From Alentia gelatinosa (Eukaryota > Annelida > Polychaeta > Phyllodocida > Polynoidae), in NCBI GenBank assembly GCA_950022655.1, contig OX465584.1, positions 66,370,437 to 66,434,436 of the forward strand: 64,000 nucleotides of DNA, written 5' to 3'. Positions 43,000 through 53,191 of this stretch are shown one piece after another. Every line of letters starts with the position of its first letter. The stretch's first letter is position 1. The notes below the pieces were generated by a model, which did not search any database, was not told the DNA's origin, and saw nothing but the letters and a program-made list of their open reading frames with translations. The position numbers were made by a program, and so were the translations under genes.

Positions 43000-43485
43000 G
43001 AGAACTCAACTAATCGGTGCCGTTTTCGTCGGCCAGTGTGAACGGGCTTCATGTAGGAGTGTGAGATCTGGCCTAGTTTGAGTGTGTCTCAGTCAGATGC
43101 CGACTGTGAGGTGCGGAGAAGTGGTTCAGAGGCCGGTGTTTGGGTTAATTTAATCACAAACCCCGACGTAAACAATCTCCCCTCACACATACCTCACCAT
43201 CAACTCGTAGTGTTTTTATTATTACTCAAACTTCACAGATTCTGGTGGTTTTACAGTTTGCCTAAAATACACATCAAGTCGCTAGATGAACAAAGTTAAC
43301 CCTACTCTTCCCAATTCCCGAACACCCTTGTGTATGATCGTATAAGTGAAGACAGAAAGAAAGCAATAAAAGGAAAAAAAGAAACAAACAAAGCAAGAAA
43401 GAAAGGGTATTCCTTTATACCCATTATTGAACTAACTAGAGTTACATACTGCTGATGGGGGTTGCAATAAAAATAAGTTATGTGT
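43000..43485. other. Gene-free interval
   Basis: Nothing recognised; 43340-43410 is purine-rich (GAAAGAAAG). Confidence 0.35.
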
Positions 43486-43489
43486 CGAG

Positions 43490-43560
43490 GTTGACGTTTT
43501 CGTCCCGCTCTCATGTTTTCGTCCCGCTCTGACGTTTTCGCCCCGCTCTGATCACGTGAT
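43490..43560. repeat. 20-bp tandem repeat, GACGTTTTCGTCCCGCTCT
   Basis: Three units next to the foldback at 43681. In the reverse complement (GGGACGAAAACGTCAGAGC) it aligns with GGGCAGTAAACGTCAACCT, the tandem unit beside the related foldback at 50640-50880. This indicates a shared origin. Confidence 0.75.
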
Positions 43561-43680
43561 ACAATACAGCAGCGGGACGAAACGATAGCTGTTGTGGTTA
43601 CTCGATAAGGGTGGCCATTTGCTTCGGAAGTGTTTCAGGTAAAGAATTAAGCATTTTTATTGATATTTGAAGGTATATAG

Positions 43681-43820
43681 GAATAGGGAAACCAAGTACC
43701 GGTAAGCAAAAGTCAAAGTTACTCGGTAAGGCTTGGAAAAATTACTTGGGCAGTAATTTTTCCAAGCCTTACCTCGTAACTTTGAACTTTTGCTTACCGG
43801 AACATAGTTTCCCTCTATTA
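43681..43820. repeat. Foldback with ATTACT...AGTAAT apex
   Basis: Arms GGTAAGCAAAAGTCAAAGTT and AACTTTGAACTTTTGCTTAC mirror for about 65 bp. The inner stem GGCTTGGAAAAATTACT closes on a TGGGC loop. A degraded relative, with TTCCGGTGGGAATAAGTCAA, lies at 50665-50745. Confidence 0.88.
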
Positions 43821-43912
43821 CGAAGTAGGACTTAGATATATACTCCATAACGTTAACTTATAAAAATGGAATGATAGAAGTTATCTGTCAGAGGCACATC
43901 GTACCTAAAAAA

Positions 43913-44115
43913 CCAGGGGCACGTTTAATAATCTAGGATCGTACATGAAGACCCGTTTCTGTACCTCGTTCAAGGGTTATCCTTTAATGATGTTTAAGTC
44001 TGTCCATAAGGTCATCCATAAGTGTTGAATAAGATTGACCAACATCGTCTCTGGGTCTCCATGGCATAGAGAAAATTGTCTACGTGTACGATCCTCGATT
44101 ATTAAACGGGCCCCT
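43913..44115. mobile_element. MITE family F, copy F2
   Basis: Ends CCAGGGGCACGTTTAATAAT and ATTATTAAACGGGCCCCTGG, with inner GATCGTACATGAAGACCC. 203 bp, same layout as F1. Confidence 0.9.
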
Positions 44116-44318
44116 GGTGGTTGCCAAACTACCGGGACCGTATCTTATAGGGTCTGGTTCGCCATCTGTCCGTGGTGGCGCCACCGGTAAACGTGGGACA
44201 CTCACGCTCAAACACACTGCGTAAAGGTTACATAGACTTTGAGCTTGCTGCAAAAACCTAGCCCTTCTCTATCTGTGTGTCCACTCTGTGACATTGATAT
44301 GGTGGGGGGGGGGGCAGC

Positions 44319-44844
44319 CTGGGGCCTGTTTCATATTCTAGAATCATACATGGAGACCCCTTTCTGCACCCTATACAAGGGTTATCATTTAATAATAACT
44401 AAGTCTGTTCGCTAAAGCCTGATGCCCATCTACCGATTCAGGGTTGAGCGATTAGTTCCCAAATCGTATAGGAGTCGGTGAACTTGTCGCAGGCAAATTA
44501 TGTAACCCTTCTCTCAACCGGCGGACATTGAGGAGATGGGGTGGTGGATATTAGTCCTAAGCAAATGGGTCTACTAATCGTTGGCTCACCCTTACCCAGC
44601 TGTCCTACATCTACCGACTACGGCTGACTCCGTCTTGGGTAAGACAAATTACCGTCCGTTTGTCGCCGACAAAGGTACATGAATGTTCCGAAATCGGTAG
44701 ATGGGCATTGGGCACAAGACGGTATTAGTCATCCATAAGGTCGTCCATGAGTGTTAATTAAAATTGACCCACATCGTCCCTCGGTCTCTATGGCTTACAG
44801 AAAACCGTCTACATGTACGATCTTAGATTAAGAAACGGGCCCCA
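44319..44844. mobile_element. MITE family F, copy F3, split by H3
   Basis: Outer ends GGGGCCTGTTTCATATTCTA and TAGATTAAGAAACGGGCCCC. After AATAACTAAGTCTGTTC the F sequence stops at about 44411 and resumes at about 44716 (GTATTAGTCATCCATAAGG), with the H3 MITE between. Confidence 0.9.
44412..44714. mobile_element. MITE family H, copy H3, nested in F3
   Basis: From AAGCCTGATGCCCATCTACC to CGGTAGATGGGCATTGGGCA. The interior aligns with H1 and H4 (GTCGCAGGCAAATTATGTAACC, shown here as similarity rather than identity). TAA precedes its left end. This fixes the order of activity: F3 inserted before H3. Confidence 0.9.
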
Positions 44845-44849
44845 GTGTC

Positions 44850-45100
44850 TTAATCTTAGAGCCGTGCCCAGCTGACCATAGTGCTAGAAACCGAAAAAAA
44901 ACACCGGTGATACAAACAAAAGAAAATAACAAAAGGGTAAATTGGCTTGGAGGTTATGACTAGCACACTCTCATAGCAGTACAAACATCTGTTGGGCGAG
45001 TAACAAACGGGTCTCGCTACTGGGTCAAGGCGGCCCCATATTTAACCCGACCAGAGCTAACGTAGTATAGCTCTGGTGGCCAGTATACGGTCCCATTTAG
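44850..45100. other. Gene-free interval
   Basis: 44866-44890 (CCGTGCCCAGCTGACCATAG) echoes repeat P. Otherwise unrecognised. Confidence 0.35.
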
Positions 45101-45102
45101 AC

Positions 45103-45230
45103 TTGCTCAAGTCTTTGATTATGAACATTCATTAAATGATTAAAGAAAATCAGAATACAATTCATTATAGCATGTGCCCTTCTCTGACTGACCCATGAAT
45201 CAAAGACTTGTCCACTATGAACTAAATCTC
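45103..45230. mobile_element. Small TIR element
   Basis: TTTAGACTTGCTCAAGTCTT and the inverted AAGACTTGTCCACTATGAAC/TAAAT end form inverted termini of about 27 bp around an AT-rich centre. Positions 45235-45550 downstream show no recognised gene. Confidence 0.6.
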
Positions 45231-45556
45231 CTGTTTATGACCCCAAGCCACTCCCTGTAACCCTATACCTCCCTCTACCCCTCCCCCTCCCCTCCTCCAG
45301 TTCCCTAGCCGCCTGTGTTGTCATAGCAATATGTTTTGCCTACTCCTGACCAAGTCTCGATTGAGATCAAAGTGAGAGGGTATCAATCTCCCAGCAGATA
45401 TCCCGACCAGTAGCCAGACCTCTCCTTGGTTAGTGTGGTGCAAAATCGCGACAGTCTACACGGCCGATTACGGATGAGACCAGTCCCTGTGTCACTCAGA
45501 AGGGGTGGAGGGGTAGGATACAGGGACTGAGGCCAGTCTAGGTCCCATTCACCTTA

Positions 45557-45960
45557 AGCCGGGTCCCCACCTACCACGATGGTCTACGACATTCTTCCCG
45601 ATGGCTACGATTTGAAATGCCCAAATCGTGGCCTATCGGGAGGTCCCCGGTAGCTCCAAATCGTAGACTTGGTTTGAAATCGTAGAGCTGTGAATCATAC
45701 TCGCTGACCATGATATCTTTCCGATAGGCTATAGGATACCATATGACAGGCTACAAAATTTCCAACATGTTGGATGTTATCGGGTCCTCTACGATTGCCA
45801 TTTTCAATCGCAGCCTATCGTGAGCTGTCGTAGGTTTAATCGCAGAAATGTGTTCCACCTACCACAATTTTGGCTGACCTCACGATAGAATCGGAATGGT
45901 GTCGGGAAGGCCGTCGTAAGGCCAATGGGGACCAGAATCGTTGTAGGTGTGGGCCCGGCT
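45557..45960. mobile_element. MITE family J, copy J1 (TTA target)
   Basis: Ends AGCCGGGTCCCCACCTACCA and GTTGTAGGTGTGGGCCCGGCT, flanked by TTA on both sides (45554-45556, 45961-45963). The interior iterates CTACGAT/ATCGTAG and CCGATAG. The GTCCCCACCTACCACGA start resembles family A's GTCCACCAACCACGA, suggesting the same transposase lineage. Confidence 0.88.
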
Positions 45961-46129
45961 TTAGACTCTAGTACATCCCGTTGTCGCCAGGGCCAGGGCA
46001 CCCAAGCTCTCATAAGGACTGTTATGCGCTGCCATTTTGAGACAGGAATTCCTGCCTCTATCCAACGATGCAGCTGGAATCAGGCCAGAAATACGAATAG
46101 ATAATAATGTATTTAAGTAACAAGCATGG

Positions 46130-46322
46130 TTGCACATTATATATTTACTATATACCCAAAATTAAAAATAAAATAAATTTCATTTTGCTTAACAATGAAA
46201 ATTTTAATAAATTTGTATGGGTAAGTAGTCCTTATTTTCCTGTACAGACCAGTGGTCCATACAGTACTTTTACGTCATATGCCGAAATATTTACAGTATA
46301 TACGGCATGGGTATATAGTAAT
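46130..46322. mobile_element. Small TIR element N, copy N2
   Basis: TTTACTATATACCC and GGGTATATAGTAA termini; interior ACCAGTGGTCCATACAGTAC. Homolog of N1. Confidence 0.78.
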
Positions 46323-46325
46323 ATA

Positions 46326-46575
46326 GAGCAGGGAACCAGTGTCATCGTCTCTTAGAGGCGTGCCCAGCTGACCATGACCAATCACTCAAAACCAAAATAA
46401 CTCAAGACCCACTGGCGCTTGATCTGTTTGGATCCTAGATAGGAAGTTGAGGAAATGGCAAGTTGACTGGGTGCAAGTGGGTTACAGAAAACTATCCATA
46501 GGCTGAGTTTAACTCAAACCTGTTAATTGTTATTCATATATAATTGCACGCTCATTCATCAATGATGAACATGCT
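46326..46575. repeat. Interspersed repeat P, copy P1
   Basis: Shares AGCAGGGAACCAGTGTC, GTGCCCAGCTGACCATGACC, TTTGGATCCTAGA and ATAATTGCACGCTCATTCAT with 48486-48735, at high similarity over 250 bp. The class is unknown. A short TA tract follows. Confidence 0.8.
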
Positions 46576-46675
46576 ATTTGCTTCTAGTATATATATATAT
46601 ATATATATTTATATGTATCACCACTACCATCGCTACCATTTACTGCTATGACATATAGCTCTCACCGTGGATCCA

Positions 46676-47005
46676 TTAATTCTTGGCCTCGCATCGCTTA
46701 ATTATGCAAGGAACATGAAGTTCCCAAAGTAACCCCAGAGCATAAATCATGTCCACAAATAGGTTTCCCCATTTAGTATCAGTGATAACCAGTGCGGTAT
46801 GGTGGAGTCTACAAACATCGATTCCCACGTCATAAATACACCACGCAAAGCCAACGAGACCATCCACACTTCCAATCACAGTGATTGTATCGCCGGGAAT
46901 AGTCGGCGCTCCCGCAGACGTTTCATAATCGGACAGAGCAGCGGCCGAGTGGTCTATTTCTGATGTGGGGACGTCCGACAGTTTGATTGTTTGTATTGTT
47001 TATAA
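46676..47005 (-). CDS. Unrecognised open frame of about 108 codons, no clear ATG
   Basis: The minus strand from about 47000 to the TAA at 46676 is open and has a protein-like composition: SDVPTSEIDHSAAALSDYET, then PTIPGDTITVIGSVDGLVGF and WELHVPCIIKRCEAKN. It lacks an in-frame ATG near its start, so it would be a terminal exon or the remnant of a mobile-element ORF. Another open stretch (47233-47018) with AQLHPEAEGRGMYLVNHF lies upstream in a different frame. A 34-bp duplication containing TTTCGCTA.TTTTAGGTAT separates the two. I recognise no family. Confidence 0.3.
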
Positions 47006-47398
47006 ATTTCGCTAATTTTAGGTATTTTTATTGTTTATAAATTTCGCTATTTTTAGGTATATGATACTACGAAAGCAAGCTGACTGTCTTCGTACGTATA
47101 AATACTTGTCAAAATGATTGACCAGATACATCCCTCTGCCTTCAGCTTCGGGATGTAACTGAGCAGTAATTCTACCGTGTTTTTGTGACATACGAAGCCA
47201 GTAAGCCAGTTTCTGTATACTACATATCGACATGCCTTTTTTGCATTTTCTATTTGCTGATATATAAAACTTATATTATCCTGAGTTATTTGCAAAAAAA
47301 ACAATAGAATTTAGAAATCAGCAAACTGCCAGCATTTGTCTTTAAGCAGGGTTTTACTGTACATAAGCCAGGCTCCCAGTGTACAGAGAAACATACAC

Positions 47399-47536
47399 AA
47401 TATTGACTGGTTTCAGATACAAGTGGCCGTATGCTCCGAGAAGTTGACGCGTAGTAATATCCAAGCATATCTGAGGATATTGTGTAGAGTCAACTCTGAG
47501 GAGCATACAACCACTTTTATCTGAAACCAGTCTATA
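47399..47536. repeat. Foldback family C2, copy 3
   Basis: Arms GACTGGTTTCAGATACAAGT and ACTTTTATCTGAAACCAGTC; apex includes CGTAGTAATATCCAAGCATA and GAGGATATT. It abuts the core 47542-47732, mirroring the order at 6141-6664. Confidence 0.85.
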
Positions 47537-47541
47537 TTGTA

Positions 47542-47732
47542 TTTATTATCCACCTTTTCTGGACAAGAGACAAGTCTATATCAGTTCGTTTTAGTTATGC
47601 ACTATTTTTCGGTACGCACTATTTTTCGGTATGCGCCACCCAGAGCATACAACATATCCGTATGCGCCGGGTATGTCCATACATGCTGCTTATGTGTTTT
47701 CTATGGACACTTTGTATTAGGTGGATAATAAA
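47542..47732. mobile_element. TIR core module, TTTATTATCCACC-type, copy 3
   Basis: TTTATTATCCACCT (47542) and AGGTGGATAATAAA (47719-47732) are a perfect 14-bp inverted pair. The 191-bp interior (ATGCACTATTTTTCGGTACG, tandemly doubled) differs from the 1.4 and 6.1 kb cores, while the ends and the neighbouring foldback agree. Confidence 0.82.
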
Positions 47733-47756
47733 GTACACTGGCCACCAGAGCTACAC

Positions 47757-47870
47757 TGTTAGCCCCCGACCGTGGCCACATTGAACCACTCTCCCCCCAG
47801 ATCTTTGGCAGCGCCAGCGCTGGATTAGTCTCTGCCCAAACCCAAAGCCTGTTATCCACTACAGACAGGG
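47757..47870 (+). repeat. Interspersed repeat shared with 13.1 kb
   Basis: CTCTCCCCCCAGATCTTTGG, CAGCGCCAGCGCTGG and TCTCTGCCCAAACCC match 13070-13200 in inverse orientation. Flank to 48480 unrecognised, apart from old similarity to 5050-5170. Confidence 0.55.
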
Positions 47871-48485
47871 GACACTGGCATAATTGAGATTATAGGGTTT
47901 CATTGATGTACGTCTTCAGCAGGGGAGGCAGGCCAGTGGATTCTCAAGGCTCTAAGCATAGTTCATTAAGAATTCTTCTCCATAGAGCGTAGTGAGAACC
48001 TTGTACAGGATACCACTTAGATAGTGTGAGATCTTATGAGAGGGGTGCCATTTTTATGCTGGTTTAACTGCTAGAGGGACTGACAAAAACTGTTATATTT
48101 TCTAAAGAAACATTCTAATGAGGATTCTTCTATCTCTACAAGCCATTCATTTATCATATATTTCCATGAATTTCAAACGAGTATAGTTAAGTTATTTGAA
48201 CAATCTTATAATACAGAGAGGTTGTGCTGCTCTCCTTGCCACTGCAAATCAGGGTCGAACCAGCGAAAGTTCAAGGACGATCACACATTACTCTCGGCAG
48301 GCGTTACCTGTCCCATGTTTCATTGGAGCAAGGAACCAGTCTAGTAAACACACTTTAATAGAGCGTGCTTGCTCGCACTATATACATCATCTAGAAGTTA
48401 GAGGGGTCCATATAGACTTTCAGGGTACTGCATACAAACTATCCCTTCACTATCTGTGTGCTATGCACTGTGTTAATGAGAACGG

Positions 48486-48735
48486 AGCAGGGAGCCAGTG
48501 TCTCAGTTTCTTAGAGGAGTGCCCAGCTGACCATGACCAATCACTCAAGACCAAAATACCTCATTGACCCACTGGTGTTTGATGTATTTGGATCCTAGAA
48601 AGGCAATTGCAGAAATGGCAAGTCGACTAGGTGCAAGTGGGTTGCAGAAAACTATCCATATAGACTCAATCTAACTCAAACCTTTCAAACGTTATTCATT
48701 TATAATTGCACGCTCATTCATCTATGATGAACATA
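48486..48735. repeat. Interspersed repeat P, copy P2
   Basis: Homologous to P1 in direct orientation (GGATCCTAGAAAGGCAATTG, GGCAAGTCGACTAGGTGCAA). The plus-strand frame of 123 codons starting at 48196 runs into this repeat and is not supported as a gene. Confidence 0.8.
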
Positions 48736-48747
48736 CTTATATAGAAC

Positions 48748-49164
48748 TGCATCGAGAATCGTATAAATAGACAATACTCCACGAGTTTGGCTAGGCCGCA
48801 ATCGTCATCGAGGCGAAGCCGAGTGACGATTATGGCACAGCCAAACAAGTGGAGTATTGTCTATTTTACGATTCGAGTGCGGTTCTGGATTTATCTTACC
48901 CCTTTCTATCGTTTAAATAACATCACAAATTCAGGATAGTCAGAATATGCTTAGCAAATCCACTACGCCACGGCCGTGGCGTAGTATTGTAACCAGGGTG
49001 ATCGTTGAGTATATTTTTCTTATGTTGATAAAAATGATTTGCGTCGATTCGGGCGTCTCCGCATTCCCGGTGGGGTGTGGGTGACTATTCCTAACGTTCA
49101 AAATAAAAAAAATAATTTTTCTAATGTTATTCCTATGGCTAAACTTGTACCAGGGGTGAGATAA
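48748..49164 (+). mobile_element. Modular element M12b: foldback plus TTATCTTACCCC core
   Basis: The foldback 48748-48892 has arms TAGACAATACTCCACGAGTT and AAGTGGAGTATTGTCTATTT; apex GGC-GAA-GCC at 48812-48820. The core starts TTATCTTACCCCTTTC, contains the perfect 24-bp palindrome of ACTACGCCACGG at 48962-48985, and ends GGGGTGAGATAA (49153-49164). Confidence 0.88.
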
Positions 49165-49169
49165 TATTT

Positions 49170-49860
49170 GCTCCTAGTTATTGGATAACTCAGTATGGTC
49201 TATTGGAATTTAAGCGTATCCGATCCCTGATGTATTATTAGGCCTAGTTGCCATAGAATCCACAAGGTGACCGCTGTACAGACAATTAACTGATGCTCCT
49301 CTCAGGTTAACCTTATCTAGACTCGCAGACACACGTTTAGCGAGGCTATTTCCCAGAACGAGGCAGCTTCTCGCTCACTGAGTGGATCGCTGAGACTCCT
49401 GAGATGACCAGCAGAAATCTCCGACAACCAGGCAAAGTGTCTCACAAACGGACGGTTAAGTCTGGGGCTAGCCTGGAAGTAAGCACATTATATTGCATAT
49501 AGCCTATGATCCATGGGCGCAGCCATGACGCCCCCCGAGTAGGTGTTCTTCAGTAATGGAGGTGAAAAAGTAGGTGTTCTTCACTAAAGGAGATGCAAAA
49601 GAAGTGAGTGATAATTGGGAAATGTCACAACTTTAGCCTTGCTCACATATTTATATAAAGGGTTCTATATGGAAAATATCATGTCTTGGGTTTAGTTATT
49701 ATGTCATCCTATTTTGGGATGGGTGTAGAGAGTCAAGGGAACCATGGTAAGATATTGAAAGGCAGTTGAATTTTGTAAGAACAAAGAGCCAGAATACAGG
49801 TTTGTCCCCGACCACCTAGTGACTGCTTCGTGAACTAACAATGGCTCTGTCCCCTATAGG
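49170..49860. other. Gene-free interval
   Basis: AGTAGGTGTTCTTCA occurs twice near 49540-49585. No gene recognised. Confidence 0.35.
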
Positions 49861-49861
49861 C

Positions 49862-50115
49862 CAGGGACCTGTTTCACTAGTTTCGTGACATGTCTGTGAC
49901 ACCATACAGACATTGGGGTTCTCTAGTTTCGTGACAACACAAGTAACTGCCCTTACGAAAATACAGACCCCAAAGATAAGAATTAAACAAATCTACACAT
50001 CATGGACCTGTTTCACTAGTTTTGTCATAAAAGTATTGGACAGACATGAAAAGCAGCACCAATAGTGCAAGAATGAACTGAAAAAAAACAAGTCTAATGT
50101 CTAGTTCTTATGAAA
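49862..50115. mobile_element. MITE family I, fragments (I4)
   Basis: CAGGGACCTGTTTCACTAGT at 49862 and ATGGACCTGTTTCACTAGTT at 50001 are two left ends in direct orientation with short I-type interiors. Full right ends are missing. Confidence 0.65.
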
Positions 50116-50119
50116 CCGG

Positions 50120-50635
50120 ACACACCATTTTGACATATTTTCTCAGAAATCCACATATGACCACAAGTATCTAAAACCATTGTATTTATCATTCAGAATT
50201 TCAAATCTAAGTTATCTGTGGCCATTTCACAGAGAGGGGCTTTTATTTATTTTTTTTCATAACAAACAGTCCATTTTGACTTCTGCTATGAGTACAACAA
50301 AAATGTTAAGTTATCGAAATGATTGTAAAATAAATGTCTACTTGATTAAACTGGGTTTTGCTTAGCTTCCATATGGAATTTCATGGAATCTTCACTCAAA
50401 TTCTAGAACTCAAACATTCATGCCTTACTATTAACATGATTTCTGAGAAAATATGTCAAAAATGAAAACAAATAAATTTTCTCAATACATTTAAAATATA
50501 TTTGATAATAAATATCATAATCTCTGCTTTAATATGATACCTTTTCCAAATCATTATCGTTCTCACAGCTTAAGTTATAAGAAATTTTGCATATCAAGTC
50601 AAAAATAACTAGTTTTCAGTCCCCAATAGCACTGT
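50120..50635. other. AT-rich gene-free interval
   Basis: Nothing recognised. Confidence 0.35.
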
Positions 50636-50639
50636 GCGG

Positions 50640-50880
50640 CCTAATGTATCGGAAACCAGTTCATATTGTATATTAGAGGGAAACTATGTTCCGGTGGGAA
50701 TAAGTCAAAGTTACCGTTTTCCACCGTTACGTGGTTTCCCTATTCCTATATACCTTCAATTGTTGGCTAATATTGATAAAAACTATGCGTCTCTGAACGT
50801 CAACCCGGGCAGTAAACGTCAACCTGGGCAGTAAACGTCAACCTGGGCAGTAACTTCAACCTGGGCAGTAAACAAAAGTC
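50640..50880. repeat. Degraded foldback plus 20-bp tandem repeat
   Basis: AGAGGGAAACTATGTTCCGG and GTGGTTTCCCTATTCCTATA are related to the 43681-43820 foldback. Then about four units of GTCAACCTGGGCAGTAAAC (50796-50875) follow. The pairing of this foldback with a 20-bp minisatellite recurs at 43.5 kb. Confidence 0.7.
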
Positions 50881-51099
50881 ATTCAACCCCCAGCAGCGTT
50901 AAGTAATCATAGGTTGTTCGCTCATAAGTATATAGGAATTATCGTTATACATTATTCGCTGCTTCTCTGGCTCACTGTTTTTCATGGACAGTCCCGAAAA
51001 CAGCAGCGACAGGACAAACACCCGAGGCTTCTGTGGTAAACACCCATCCATACAGAATATGGCATCAGCCATGGAACATCTAAGCCAGACCTGGGACCT

Positions 51100-51401
51100 G
51101 GGACCTGTTTCAGTAGTCTTGTGACATTACGCCTAGACAAACATCAACAGCGGCACCAACAGTGCAAGCAACAGCGGAAAAAAGACTAGCAAATATCTGA
51201 AGATCGAAGTGGCCAATCTTCTTCATATTTGGAATGATTATAGATTAGATGTATCCCCTACTTGAGTTAAAGTGTCATTGCTTAATTCCTACGAGAAGTG
51301 AGTAAAACTCTGTGTGTCATCGACTGCATTCTTGTGATCTGTCCGTATGGTGTCACAGACGCCATCTAGACATATCACAAAACTAGTGAAACAGATCCCT
51401 G
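51100..51401. mobile_element. MITE family I, copy I5
   Basis: GGGACCTGTTTCAGTAGTCT to CTAGTGAAACAGATCCCTG. Closest to I3. It abuts I6 at CCCTG (51397-51401). Confidence 0.88.
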
Positions 51402-51590
51402 TTTCACTAGTTTTGTGACATGTCTAGACACCGTGTCCGGTTTGTCCGGTTACATAAGAACTAGACATTAGACTTTGTTTTGTCCGTTCTTGCTTGCACT
51501 GTAGGCGCCACTTTTGTCCATGATGTGTAGATTTGTCTAATTCTTATGTCTGAGGTCTGTCTTTTCCTAAGGGCAGCTACTTGTGTTGTG
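51394..51590. mobile_element. MITE family I, copy I6, truncated by a 20-bp array
   Basis: Starts CCCTGTTTCACTAGTTTTGT and runs through AGACTTTGTTTTGTCCGTTC to GCAGCTACTTGTGTTGT. At that point the 20-bp array begins; no distal terminus is found beyond the array. Confidence 0.75.
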
Positions 51591-51800
51591 ATTGACAGGT
51601 TTGAATACTGATTGGCATGTTTGAATACTGATTGACAGGTTTGAATACTGATTGACAGGTTTGAATACTGATTGACAGGTTTGAATACTGATTGACAGGT
51701 TTGAATACTGATTGACAGGTTTGAATACTGACTGACAGGTTTGAATACTGACTGACAGGTTTGAATACTGATTGACAGGTTTGAATACTGATTGACAGGT
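51591..51800. repeat. 20-bp minisatellite, ATTGACAGGTTTGAATACTG
   Basis: Ten and a half near-identical units. It starts inside the I6 MITE, so expansion probably followed that insertion. Confidence 0.96.
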
Positions 51801-52620
51801 GTGATAACGTCTCGTGACTTGAGTATTCAGATATTCAGGATCACATTAATTATCCTGACATCTTGACATCCGACCTCATCAACTCCGATCGTCATTGTTA
51901 GCATGTGGCGTGTGAAATGCTGCAGGAGAACAGAAGCAATAATTCTTTTATATTTATCCTATATTCACATTTTCAGAGTAGTTCTTAGTATTTTGCTTCT
52001 AGTTCCCGATGAACAGTTCATTGCGTCTCTTTTCCTAGAATTGATATTGCCTTCTTTCATAATTCATGGATTTCCTACGTCATGCCTCTTTTAGTCACAA
52101 TTGAACACGACCTTCTCACTTTTCACACACATTTATACCTAATCTTGTCCTTCTCTCCCGTGTCCCTTCAACCTAGTATGAACCGCATTTGAATGCATTC
52201 ATTTTACATGCCAATGCTTTAGATTTGCCTTTAAAACCTTTAGCTTTGCCCTTAAAACCTACACTGGTTTCAGAATAGCGTGCACCATGTCAATATGTGC
52301 CGCACTTTAAATCTGTCATAGATTGAGTACCTTCAGACACATCTCTGCCTGCCCGATTATCGCCCACCTTGAAAGGGGGGGGCGTGGTGTGTGGGGGTGG
52401 GTTGGAAGATGTCATGCAATCCGTAGAGGATGGATTGCACTGGATTCCCGACAAGGAACATGGAAAGTAGGCGCCCCCATCAATGTTCATAAATCATTAT
52501 CATCTAAAATGTCGCCAAAAGTGCAGGGATGGAAACTGAATTTGTTAAAAAGAAAAGGAAAAAGAGGTGAAAAGGATTGGACCCAATTAGACAAAGATGT
52601 TAGGATGGTACCTTCTAAGA
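51801..52620. other. Gene-free interval
   Basis: A duplicated phrase TTAGMTTTGCCYTTAAAACC near 52210-52260 is the only regularity. Short frames are unsupported. Confidence 0.35.
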
Positions 52621-52624
52621 GCAG

Positions 52625-52975
52625 CCTTAACCCTTTACGAACGGCTGCCTGGGGCCTAGCTACTCCCATGAGGACGGGTGCTGGTGGCAATTTGTCCGGC
52701 TAGAGGACGGGCACATGCAATATGATACTTAATCATAAATATTTTATTTCTTTTTAATAGAAATATCAAATATGATATTATGTCAATATTTTCTGAAGAT
52801 TTCATGAATATTGCTCTATTATTTCTTTGTTCAAACATTTTTGTTGATATTTGAACAATGATGCCTCAAGGCATCATGCATTTTAATGTGGTGATGCCTT
52901 GAGGAATCATGCGTCTTAAGTGTGGAGATGCCACTAGGCACCATGCGTCCTTAAATGGTTAAGAAAAGACTTAAA
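52625..52975. mobile_element. Repeat family R, copy R3
   Basis: Starts TTAACCCTTTACGAACGGCT and includes GAGGACGGGTGCTGGTGGCA, as at 18354-18371. Its palindrome slot holds three units around GATGCCTCAAGGCATCATGC, GATGCCTTGAGGAATCATGC and GATGCCACTAGGCACCATGC (52860-52950). It ends AAATGGTTAAG. Confidence 0.7.
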
Positions 52976-52979
52976 AACA

Positions 52980-53190
52980 CTCCAAATATCCCTTGAATAA
53001 AGAAGTGTTATTACTTGATAATAACCTGGGAAACTAGATTACGTGACTGAAAGTCGTGCTACATGGTGTGTCATATCCCAATTGTTCTCATCCTCATTTC
53101 CTTACTATATATCATCTGGTGGTGGGTATGCTAAAATATACTATAAATTACTCATATGCTTCTCTTAGTTACCATCAATCTGTAACGATA
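52980..53190. other. Spacer
   Basis: No feature recognised. Confidence 0.35.
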
Positions 53191-53191
53191 A

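Noticed and set aside
48196..48567. 123-codon plus-strand frame
   Set aside because: Its second part is the dispersed repeat P2 and its middle resembles old repeat text at 5.1 kb; no domain is visible.
51591..51800. Regular 20-bp repeats as a possible CRISPR array
   Set aside because: Units are contiguous with no spacers and the genome is eukaryotic; it is a minisatellite. The same holds for the 31-, 50-, 57- and 77-bp arrays.
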